This document shows positions 6,356 to 12,422 of a DNA stretch of 12,422 nt, piece after piece. The DNA comes from SKVR01 sp964453995 (GTDB taxonomy: Bacteria > Bacteroidota > Bacteroidia > Bacteroidales > UBA7960). Location of the stretch: contig CAYVQC010000076.1 in NCBI GenBank assembly GCA_964453995.1, forward strand, positions 1 through 12,422, read 5' to 3'. The translations under genes were made by a program, and so were the position numbers. The notes beneath the pieces were generated by a model that saw nothing but the letters and a program-made list of their open reading frames with translations, made no database searches and was not told where the DNA came from. Every line of letters starts with the position of its first letter. Within the stretch, counting starts at the first letter, position 1.

Positions 6356-6418
6356 TTTGTTTGTTTGATTTGTTTGTTTGATTTGTTTGTTTGTTTGTTT
6401 GTTTGTTTGTTTCGTTTG
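6356..6418. repeat. TTTG tetranucleotide microsatellite
   Basis: The tract holds three, three and seven uninterrupted TTTG units (6356-6367, 6369-6380 and 6382-6409), with single A residues between the blocks. It then decays into imperfect units to about 6437. The ATTTGTTTGTTTG block structure suggests expansion by strand slippage. It starts 9 bp after the degenerate-receiver stop and lies in the 3' untranslated stretch before the terminator. It encodes nothing plausible: the opposite strand would read as low-complexity Lys/Asn/Gln/Thr. Confidence 0.9.
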
Positions 6419-6478
6419 TTTTTGTTTTTGGGTTTGTTATGTTTTGTTAAGGTTTCTTTATGATTAACAAAACTAAAA

Positions 6479-6520
6479 AAGGAAGCAGATTCCGGGTCTC
6501 CGGAATCTGCTTCTTTATTT
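6479..6520. terminator. Strong, probably bidirectional terminator
   Basis: A perfect 14-bp stem (GAAGCAGATTCCGG at 6482-6495 with CCGGAATCTGCTTC at 6500-6513) closes a 4-nt loop. A run of A precedes it and TTTATTT follows, so both strands give a hairpin followed by U-rich RNA. It lies between two convergent genes, the degenerate receiver (plus) and the hydrolase (minus), and can serve both. Confidence 0.85.
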
Positions 6521-6615
6521 GCAGTCCTGGATAAAAAAAGCAACCACCGGAAATGAGGCGATTGCTTTGTTGATACGGTCAAAAAACAGTTGTTACGAAT
6601 CAGAAAGGAGAAGAG

Positions 6616-7725
6616 TTAATGTTGCCTTATCTGTTGGTTTTTCCTTGAATATCCCCCTTCCCAGTGGTTCTGGTGAATTTGCTTCATTACTTCCCTGAAT
6701 TTATTGCTTTCCTCATCGTAGGGCCTGTGAGCCGATTTTTCAAACCAGATCAGACTCTTACCGTAAGGTGCTTCCAGTTTATTGAAATATTTCTCTGCCA
6801 GGATATGGGATACAATCTTATCATGTCTTCCCACCAGGAAATATACGGGTACTTCTATTCGGGGTGCTTTTTCAATTAAATCGAGCTCTTTAAGGTCATC
6901 CCAAAGGTTGTTTATGGAGTAATAAGGATCCAGCAGCAGGTTTATTCTTACACTTAAAGGATATACAGGTGTTGAAAGAATTACTCTTATTTCTTCTATA
7001 TCAACATAGGGTCGTTCGTTTTGCAGATTGTGTACGATACCCCCATACCGGTATACCCATTTTCTGATGGTAAGAGCATCACTCACCGTATAGTTGTCCG
7101 GCAGGGTATCAATTTTGGCCAGCTGACGCATTGCCCGTTTGTTTTTGGTAGCCATGGCCTGTTCCTTTACAAATTCATAGGCCAGCTGTTCGTTGCGGAA
7201 TGGATTTACACTCTGACCGGTAGAAATATAGGCATGGAGTGTTTCGGGGTAGCGCGATGCATAAATAGCTCCCAGGTTACTTCCCCAGGAATGGCCCCAC
7301 AGAAAAACCCGTTCTACATCCATTTTCTTTTTTATATACTCCACCACTTCACGGGTATCATTTACAAATTGCTCTACATTCATGGTCGAAATATCCATTG
7401 CTGGATTGAACGATTTTCCTGTACCACGCTGTTCCCAATATACTATGGTAAAGTTTTTTTCCAGCTCTTTCATGTTATCATTAAAAGGCTCGAAGGGAAG
7501 CATGGGAAAACCAGGCCCTCCATGAAGATAAAGCAATACAGGGTTGTTGGGATGGGTGCCCTTGATCATTATCGCCTGTCTTTCACCCCCAATTCTTACC
7601 ATATTAAAATGATGAACCTTGTCTTTCTCAAGTCCCAGATACCTGTATTGGGGGGCACAGGAGGCAAAGAAGAATAAAATGGTAATTAGTGAAAAGATAA
7701 AAGAAAATTGAAAACGGGTACGCAT
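6616..7725 (-). CDS. Alpha/beta hydrolase lipoprotein, prolyl aminopeptidase-like
   Basis: This 369-residue protein has an N-terminal lipoprotein signal: MRTRFQ, a hydrophobic core at 7-20 and a lipobox ending FASC at C23. It is probably attached to a membrane outside the cytoplasm. The hydrolase domain shows LYLHGGPGFP (oxyanion-hole motif), EQRGTGKS and the nucleophile elbow GHSWGS. Late acid and base candidates are GRHDKIV (Asp) and SAHRPY (His). HGGPG together with RGxGxS and GHSWGS is typical of the proline iminopeptidase group, which removes N-terminal proline, though related members hydrolyse esters. The frame is open to 7794, but the upstream residues would hide the signal peptide, so I chose the ATG at 7723-7725. 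It stands alone and ends at the shared terminator near 6500. Fold and lipidation are well supported; substrate is not. Confidence 0.9.
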   Translation of the reverse strand: MRTRFQFSFIFSLITILFFFASCAPQYRYLGLEKDKVHHFNMVRIGGERQAIMIKGTHPNNPVLLYLHGGPGFPMLPFEPFNDNMKELEKNFTIVYWEQRGTGKSFNPAMDISTMNVEQFVNDTREVVEYIKKKMDVERVFLWGHSWGSNLGAIYASRYPETLHAYISTGQSVNPFRNEQLAYEFVKEQAMATKNKRAMRQLAKIDTLPDNYTVSDALTIRKWVYRYGGIVHNLQNERPYVDIEEIRVILSTPVYPLSVRINLLLDPYYSINNLWDDLKELDLIEKAPRIEVPVYFLVGRHDKIVSHILAEKYFNKLEAPYGKSLIWFEKSAHRPYDEESNKFREVMKQIHQNHWEGGYSRKNQQIRQH

Positions 7726-7857
7726 AATAAAGTTTTGTATTGGTAAATGATTTGAAGTCAGGAATAAACCGCTGTATTTTAATAACCATAACAATTAAAA
7801 AAGACTCGCGGTTTGGTTAATTTTCAAAAATAGTAAAATGATATCAGAAGGGAGTAC

Positions 7858-7887
7858 ACAAAACACGTAAAATAGCAGGTGTTTTGT
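7858..7887. repeat. 9-bp perfect inverted repeat
   Basis: ACAAAACAC at 7858-7866 and GTGTTTTGT at 7879-7887 are exact reverse complements around a 12-bp spacer. Neither strand shows a T-run after the hairpin, so it is not an obvious terminator. It lies 133 bp upstream of the hydrolase start and could be an operator or a structured RNA element. Confidence 0.5.
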
Positions 7888-8056
7888 CATAGGTGCATAC
7901 CTGTTTACATTAGTTTATGCGTTTGTTTTGGCAATTCATACGTTGTGACAGTATGTATAGCAGGTATACCATGCAATTTTAAAAATAAATATTTTTTCGT
8001 TCATCCTGTTCATTGGCGCAGGTTAAAAATGCAACGTTATATCAGCAATGAAATAG

Positions 8057-8064
8057 TATATTTG
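8057..8064 (+). promoter_or_regulatory. Candidate promoter (-7 element) for the lptF/G-ribB cluster
   Basis: TATATTTG, followed by CA, is a full match to the Bacteroidota -7 element TAnnTTTG. I see no good -33 TTTG at the expected spacing, which lowers confidence. It predicts a leader of about 150 nt before the GTG at 8222. Confidence 0.5.
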
Positions 8065-8151
8065 CACTGCCTTACTGAGTTTGCAATAAACCAATAATCG
8101 CACTGTTCAAGTCAGGTAAATGTAACACTACACAAATAACCAATGCTTTAG

Positions 8152-8188
8152 CTTTTATTATTAGCTCCAGGGAAAATAAAAGGAGCTA
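8152..8188 (+). promoter_or_regulatory. Leader RNA with two competing hairpins
   Basis: CTTTTATT (8152-8159) can pair with AATAAAAG (8175-8182), and TAGCTCC (8162-8168) can pair with GGAGCTA (8182-8188). The two stems interleave, so only one is likely to form at a time. They end 33 bp before the GTG start of the permease gene. This might modulate translation, but AT-rich leaders form such stems by chance. No known riboswitch class is recognised. Confidence 0.3.
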
Positions 8189-8221
8189 TTTGCAGTTACC
8201 GTAATAATAGAATCAATACCA

Positions 8222-9700
8222 GTGAAGAAGCTGCATTTTCTTGTCATCAGAACTTACATAGGGCCATTTGTAATGACCTTTTTTATTGCATTGTTCATTC
8301 TTCTGATGCAGTTTTTGTGGAAGTATGTGGATGACCTTGTGGGAAAAGGACTGGAATGGTATATCATTGGAGAATTGTTGTTTTATGCCTCAGCAACTTT
8401 TGTACCCCTTGCCTTACCCCTTGCTATACTGCTTTCTTCTATCATGACGATGGGAAGTCTTGGTGAGAACTATGAACTGGTAGCCCTAAAATCGGCAGGA
8501 ATTTCGCTGATACGTATTATGTGGCCACTGGTACTCATCTCTCTGTTTTTTGTTCTGGCTGCTTTTTATTTTTCCAATAACGTGCTGCCGGTTGCCAACC
8601 TGAAAATGGGCTCCTTGCTGTACGATGTTCGCCACCAAAGGCCTGCCCTGAATATTCTTGAAGGAGTTTACTACAAGGGGATTGATAATTTTGTTATCAG
8701 GGTAGAGGAGAAAGACGGTGATGGAAGCATCCTGCGCAGGATCAAGATCTATGACCATACCAAGCGCAAAGGCAATACAAACGTAACCATAGCTGAGTGG
8801 GGTACTATGCAGGTAACCGAAAACACAAATTACCTTGTACTTACACTGTACAATGGTGCTAATTATCAGGAAGTGGAGCCGCGGGATGCCCGCGACAGAT
8901 CGCGTCCTTTTCAACGCACTTATTTTGAAGAACAGGTGCGTAAATTCGACCTCAGCGGGTTTACTTTGGAGCGCACCGATGAAGATCTCTTCCGCTCTAA
9001 CTTCCGCATGCTCAATATCAATCAGCTCATTCATTTTGAAGATTCCCTTACTTCTGCCATGAAGAGCCGTCAGGATGAATTTGTGCGAAATGCCTACACA
9101 CGGCTGGGCTTTTACAATGCTCTCGACAGTGCTGCCCGGTTGGCCATTGATACGGTTCAACTGCACCGGTTGCCCGATCTTGATGCCATGGCCACCTCCA
9201 ATCTTAAAAAGCTTACCCTTGAACATGCCATGAACAATGTAAGGCAACTGAAAGAAAATGCCCATTTTGCCCAGGAAGATACCCGAATCCGCAAAAAAAG
9301 CATTGCACGATATAAGATCGAATTTCACCGGAAATTTATGCTCTCTTTTGCCTGTCTTATTTTATTCATGATAGGAGCCCCCATGGGAGCTATTATCCGT
9401 AAAGGAGGGTTTGGTTTGCCGGTGGTGGTTTCGGTTCTGTTTTTTGTTGTATTTCACGTGATCTCTATTACGGGAGAAAAATTTGTGCGTGAAGGCGTAT
9501 TGGATGCCTGGCAGGGTATGTGGATTTCTAGTGTGGTATTGCTGCCTGTGGCAATATTGCTGATCATACAAGCTACTACCGACTCTTCCCTTATGGATAT
9601 GGACAGCTATCTTGCACGGCTTGGCCGCATTAAAACATCAGGTTTTTCTCTCCTTAAGAAGCAAAATCGTAAGCATGAAGATATTGCAACTAACCAATAA
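8222..9700 (+). CDS. LptF/LptG family lipopolysaccharide export permease
   Basis: LptF and LptG are the inner-membrane subunits of the LptB2FG transporter that extracts LPS from the inner membrane and passes it to the periplasmic bridge. The 492-residue protein begins MKKLHFLVIRTYIGPFV and shows the family core LPLAILLSSIMTMGSLGE followed by ELVALKSAGIS. Membrane segments lie near 12-32, 50-80 and 100-122. A periplasmic beta-rich domain starts near 140, and three membrane segments sit at the C-terminus (about 374-460). It is longer than the E. coli proteins (about 360 residues) because of a helical segment near 255-370, a feature I associate with Bacteroidota members. The start is a GTG: an in-frame stop lies at 8177-8179 and no ATG lies between. 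Whether it is the F or G paralogue cannot be told. It is the first gene of the cluster and overlaps the next by 26 bp. Confidence 0.93.
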   Translation: MKKLHFLVIRTYIGPFVMTFFIALFILLMQFLWKYVDDLVGKGLEWYIIGELLFYASATFVPLALPLAILLSSIMTMGSLGENYELVALKSAGISLIRIMWPLVLISLFFVLAAFYFSNNVLPVANLKMGSLLYDVRHQRPALNILEGVYYKGIDNFVIRVEEKDGDGSILRRIKIYDHTKRKGNTNVTIAEWGTMQVTENTNYLVLTLYNGANYQEVEPRDARDRSRPFQRTYFEEQVRKFDLSGFTLERTDEDLFRSNFRMLNINQLIHFEDSLTSAMKSRQDEFVRNAYTRLGFYNALDSAARLAIDTVQLHRLPDLDAMATSNLKKLTLEHAMNNVRQLKENAHFAQEDTRIRKKSIARYKIEFHRKFMLSFACLILFMIGAPMGAIIRKGGFGLPVVVSVLFFVVFHVISITGEKFVREGVLDAWQGMWISSVVLLPVAILLIIQATTDSSLMDMDSYLARLGRIKTSGFSLLKKQNRKHEDIATNQ

Positions 9701-10880
9701 AATTCCCTATCCACCCAAAGATGGTGGAGCTATAGCAACGCTCAATCTTTCAGTAGGATTGGCCAATCTTGGCCATGAGATTACCCTGTTGGGAATGAAT
9801 ACAACAAAACATTATGTAGATCTGAAAGATATACCCGCTGAGCTGTCGGAGAAAATTACTTTTAAAGAGGTGAAGCTTGATACAAAATTAAGTTTTTTCG
9901 AAGCCCTGCAGAATCTTCTGTTCTCAAAGCTTCCTTACAATGCCCAACGGTTTTTTTGTCAGAATTACCGGCACAGACTGAAAGAGTTGCTTCAGGAGCA
10001 GTCTTTTGATGTTGTGCAGCTGGAAGGTTTGTACATGGCCTGGTATATCGATACCATCAGGAAATACAGCAAGGCACTTGTTGCACTCAGAGCCCACAAC
10101 ATAGAACACGAAATATGGTATCGGAATGCAGAGCAGGAAAAGTCATTTCTAAAGAGTTTGTACCTGAAAAATCTTGCCCGCAGGATCAAGCGATTTAAAA
10201 CCGATGTAATAAACTCTTACGACCTGCTTGTGCCCATAACCCGGCGCGATGCATCAAGTTTTGATTTCTTTGGCAATAATAAACCATCACTTGTGGTGCC
10301 TGCCGGCTTTGATACTGCGGCCATTCAATCACAACCCGAACAAATAAAGTTCCTTTCTGTGTTTTTTATTGGCACACTCGATTGGTTTCCCAACCAGGAA
10401 GGCCTGATTTGGTTTATCGAGAAGGTATGGCCTGCTGTGATCAGCCAGCACCCTGATATTATTTTTCACGTTGCCGGCAGAAATGCTCCTCCCTGGCTTA
10501 GGGATAAACTTTTAAATGTAAAAAATATTAATTTTCTGGGGGAGATTGATGATGCTCATGCTTTTATCCGTGAACACGCCATAATGGTAGCTCCCTTGTT
10601 TTCGGGGAGTGGTATGAGGGTGAAGATCATTGAAGGGATGGCACTGGGGAAAACCATAGTTACTACTTCCATTGGTGCCGAAGGGATCGATATTTCGCAT
10701 GGTGAAAATATTTTTGTGGAAGATCAGCCCGGTGAGTTTGCCCGGCGCATCAGTGAACTGATTCAGAACAAGGATCTCTTTGATCAAATGGGAAACAATG
10801 CTGTGCAATTTGTCAGGGAGCATTATGACAATCAACGGATTTCTGTTTCATTAGCCGAATTTTATAAAAACCACCTGTGA
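9675..10880 (+). CDS. Glycosyltransferase family 4 (GT-B fold)
   Basis: This 401-residue cytoplasmic enzyme transfers a sugar from a nucleotide donor onto a growing glycan, most likely for LPS or another surface polysaccharide. The N-terminal domain opens with KILQLTNKIPYPPKDGGAI and LGHEITLL, typical of GT4 acceptor domains. The C-terminal donor domain contains FIGTLDWFPNQEG, FHVAGR and the signature SGSGMRVKIIEGMALGK with E320. The first Glu of the usual EX7E pair is Ser (S312), a variant seen in many members with GSGxRxK. IGAEGI follows. The frame is open upstream to 9612, but the first strand starts at the ATG of 9675, inside the end of the permease gene (26 bp overlap). Its stop overlaps the next possible start as GTGA. 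Donor and acceptor sugars cannot be predicted. Confidence 0.9.
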   Translation: MKILQLTNKIPYPPKDGGAIATLNLSVGLANLGHEITLLGMNTTKHYVDLKDIPAELSEKITFKEVKLDTKLSFFEALQNLLFSKLPYNAQRFFCQNYRHRLKELLQEQSFDVVQLEGLYMAWYIDTIRKYSKALVALRAHNIEHEIWYRNAEQEKSFLKSLYLKNLARRIKRFKTDVINSYDLLVPITRRDASSFDFFGNNKPSLVVPAGFDTAAIQSQPEQIKFLSVFFIGTLDWFPNQEGLIWFIEKVWPAVISQHPDIIFHVAGRNAPPWLRDKLLNVKNINFLGEIDDAHAFIREHAIMVAPLFSGSGMRVKIIEGMALGKTIVTTSIGAEGIDISHGENIFVEDQPGEFARRISELIQNKDLFDQMGNNAVQFVREHYDNQRISVSLAEFYKNHL

Positions 10881-10882
10881 TC

Positions 10883-12082
10883 ATGCTACTGCAAAACCCA
10901 ACCCTGTTCTGGATCTCTGCTGCACTGTTCTGGGTAAGTGTGGGATATATTTTTTATTCTTATGCACTTTTCCCCCTGATCCTTGGTTTTTTGGCTCGTG
11001 GTAAAAAACTAAACAAACCCTCATGGGCAAAAGAAGATGATCTGCCCCTGGTGAGTATGCTCATTTCAGCATTTAATGAAGAAGAAGTAATTGCGCAAAA
11101 AATAAACAGCATATTCAATACCTCCTATCCTGCAGATAAAATCCAGGTACTCATAGGGTCAGATAAAAGTACTGACCGTACCAACGAAATTGTTGCTTCA
11201 CTGGCTGTAAAATATCCGCAGCTTCAGTTTTTTCCTTTCTCTCAAAGAAGGGGCAAGGGAAATGTGATCAATGATCTGTGGAAAGAGGCCAAGGGGAATA
11301 TCCTGATCCTTACCGATGCGAATGTATTGTTGGATGAAGACACACTTTTTCAGCTTGTGAAATATTTCAAAGACCCTAAGATTGGCCTTGTTGATTCACG
11401 AATGATCAATACCCATATTCACCCGGGTGGCATTTCCATGCAGGAAAAGGCTTATATATCACGCGAGGTATGGATCAAACAACACGAGAGTATTTTGTGG
11501 GGAACCATGATGGGACCCTTTGGGGGGTGTTTCGCCATCAGGGCTGACCTGTACGAACCTGTACCCCGGAATTTCCTGGTAGATGATTTTTACCTGAATA
11601 TGATTGTACTGGAGAAAGGGTTTGAGTGCATCAATAATCTGGAAGCGAAAGTTTATGAAGATATTTCCAACAATCTGCGCGACGAATTCAGACGTAAAGT
11701 ACGCATATCAACCGGAAACTTCCAGAACCTTCGCCGGTTCTCAAATTTGCTCTGGCATAAAACCAAAGGAATCTCATTTTGTTTTATTTCACACAAGGTA
11801 ATGCGATGGACCGGGCCGTTTTTCCTGCTGCTCGCCTTACTGGCCAATGCATTGCTTGCCACGCAAAGCAATTTTTATTTTTACATTTTTATTTTACACT
11901 GCTTATTGTTTGTACTACCTTTGTTGGACCTTTTGCTTCGTAAACTGCAAGTAAATATAGGTATACTCAGGTTTATCACCCATTTTTACAGTATGAACCT
12001 GGCCTTATTGACAGGTTTTTTTAAATCTTTAAAAAATATAGAATCAAATGTTTGGAAACCAACCAAAAGAAACCAAGCCTGA
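10883..12082 (+). CDS. Membrane glycosyltransferase family 2
   Basis: This protein of about 399 residues is a GT-A glycosyltransferase anchored in the inner membrane. A hydrophobic segment at about 8-32 is followed by the catalytic domain: LVSMLISAFNEEEVI, then TDANV around D145 (a DXN variant of the DXD metal-binding motif), MGPFGGCFAIR, VDD at D234-D235 and an RKVR motif near 271-274 in the place of QxxRW. At least two further membrane segments and a basic tail (KPTKRNQA) follow. The architecture matches processive or lipid-linked GT2 enzymes acting at the membrane face. The GTG at 10877, overlapping the previous stop as GTGA, is an equally possible start two codons upstream; I prefer the ATG. 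It overlaps ribB by 35 bp. With the GT4 it forms a pair likely to act on the same glycan. Confidence 0.9.
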   Translation: MLLQNPTLFWISAALFWVSVGYIFYSYALFPLILGFLARGKKLNKPSWAKEDDLPLVSMLISAFNEEEVIAQKINSIFNTSYPADKIQVLIGSDKSTDRTNEIVASLAVKYPQLQFFPFSQRRGKGNVINDLWKEAKGNILILTDANVLLDEDTLFQLVKYFKDPKIGLVDSRMINTHIHPGGISMQEKAYISREVWIKQHESILWGTMMGPFGGCFAIRADLYEPVPRNFLVDDFYLNMIVLEKGFECINNLEAKVYEDISNNLRDEFRRKVRISTGNFQNLRRFSNLLWHKTKGISFCFISHKVMRWTGPFFLLLALLANALLATQSNFYFYIFILHCLLFVLPLLDLLLRKLQVNIGILRFITHFYSMNLALLTGFFKSLKNIESNVWKPTKRNQA

Positions 12083-12422
12083 ACAAATTAAGCTTAATAC
12101 CATCGAAGAAGCTATTGAAGACATTAAGGCTGGTAGGGTTGTTATCGTTGTTGATGATGAAAACAGGGAGAATGAAGGAGATTTTGTTGCTGCTGCTGAA
12201 ACCATCACCCCTGAAATTGTAAATTTTATGGCCACCCACGGGCGTGGCCTCATTTGTGCCCCAATCACCCGGCAAAGGTGTGATCAACTCAACCTCGACC
12301 TGATGGTTCCCCACAATACAGCATTGCACGAAACCCCTTTCACCATATCCGTAGATCTTATTGGTTTTGGATGTTCCACAGGGATTTCTGCCAGCGACAG
12401 GGCCAAAACCATAAAGGCTTTG
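12048..12422 (+). CDS. ribB: 3,4-dihydroxy-2-butanone 4-phosphate synthase, N-terminal part (cut by window edge)
   Basis: RibB converts ribulose 5-phosphate to 3,4-dihydroxy-2-butanone 4-phosphate, the four-carbon precursor of riboflavin. The 125 visible residues include the active-site loop VVDDENRENEGD (36-45, acidic residues binding magnesium), FMATHGRGLIC with the conserved His and Cys, and STGISASDRAKT near 110. This is the N-terminal half of the enzyme. The window ends before it is clear whether a GTP cyclohydrolase II domain is fused (RibBA). The ATG at 12048 is the only usable start: an in-frame TAG lies at 12039-12041 and the next Met is residue 61. The start therefore lies 35 bp inside the GT2 gene, which suggests cotranscription with the permease-glycosyltransferase cluster. 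No FMN riboswitch is visible in front of it. Confidence 0.95.
   Translation, partial: MFGNQPKETKPEQIKLNTIEEAIEDIKAGRVVIVVDDENRENEGDFVAAAETITPEIVNFMATHGRGLICAPITRQRCDQLNLDLMVPHNTALHETPFTISVDLIGFGCSTGISASDRAKTIKAL

Larger units (their letters stand above)
7726..8221. other. Gene-free region between hydrolase and LptF/G gene
   Basis: About 500 bp, AT-rich, without a convincing gene. The longest open frame (7879-8097, 72 residues) is cysteine-rich and unlike any family I know. The region holds a 9-bp inverted repeat (7858-7887), two shorter ones (AGGTGCATACCT near 7891 and GGTATACC near 7965), a candidate promoter at 8057 and a hairpin-forming leader before 8222. I found no clear promoter for the minus-strand hydrolase. 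Confidence 0.6.

Noticed and set aside
6347..6480. A frameshifted remnant of the missing fifth strand and HTH after the degenerate receiver
   Set aside because: All three frames beyond the stop are repeat-derived low complexity. No AGADGYV- or LuxR HTH-like sequence survives, so the lost domain is not present as a pseudogene.
6343..6582. 79-residue minus-strand frame across the TTTG tract
   Set aside because: Its C-terminal part is Lys/Asn/Gln/Thr low complexity produced by the repeat, and it spans the terminator hairpin. Not a gene.
7879..8097. 72-residue cysteine-rich plus-strand frame in the gene-free region
   Set aside because: There is no promoter in front, it runs through the candidate promoter at 8057, and it has no recognisable motif. 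Probably chance.
8152..8188. H-type pseudoknot or known riboswitch in the LptF/G leader
   Set aside because: The interleaved stems leave no loop to cross the first helix (zero nucleotides between the two 3' arms), so a pseudoknot is sterically unlikely. No known riboswitch core is visible.
8486..9328. 280-residue minus-strand open frame inside the LptF/G gene
   Set aside because: The plus-strand frame matches a known permease family throughout; the antisense translation has no recognisable domain.

Overview
This 12.4 kb window looks like chromosomal DNA from a member of the Bacteroidota. Several gene starts are preceded by the Bacteroidota-type promoter (a -7 element TAnnTTTG, some with a TTTG-like -33 element about 20 bp upstream). 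Start regions are A-rich and lack clear Shine-Dalgarno sequences. The proteins (lipoprotein MsrA, a long LptF/G permease, a Mut7-C protein, RibB) also fit that phylum. I see no tRNA, rRNA, CRISPR array, transposase, integrase or phage gene.

Left part (1-2510). A short C-terminal coding fragment enters from the left edge. It converges on a minus-strand pair: a Mut7-C/zinc-ribbon protein followed 14 bp later by a glycine-oxidase-like FAD oxidoreductase. Upstream of that pair, separated by a minus-strand terminator hairpin, is a lipoprotein methionine sulfoxide reductase A (msrA), also on the minus strand.

Middle (2570-7725). Divergent from msrA is an uncharacterised polytopic membrane protein with an almost leaderless promoter. 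A classical SDR dehydrogenase follows. Next come two response-regulator-related genes: a full-length REC-LuxR regulator, and a 105-residue degenerate, truncated receiver that lacks the phosphoacceptor Asp. Both are preceded by a TTTACATG-type palindrome. The degenerate receiver gene is followed directly by a (TTTG)n microsatellite and a strong, probably bidirectional terminator. A minus-strand lipoprotein alpha/beta hydrolase of the prolyl-aminopeptidase type ends at that terminator.

Right part (7726-12422). A roughly 500 bp gene-free leader/promoter region precedes a tight plus-strand cluster: LptF/G permease, GT4 glycosyltransferase, membrane GT2 glycosyltransferase, then ribB (cut by the window edge). 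Each gene overlaps the next (26, 4 and 35 bp), so they are probably cotranscribed and translationally coupled. The permease serves lipopolysaccharide export and the glycosyltransferases plausibly build surface glycans; ribB makes a riboflavin precursor and is probably linked by position only.

Most of the window is ordinary housekeeping and envelope genes. The least explained part is 4970-6520: the regulator pair, its shared palindromes and the TTTG tract.
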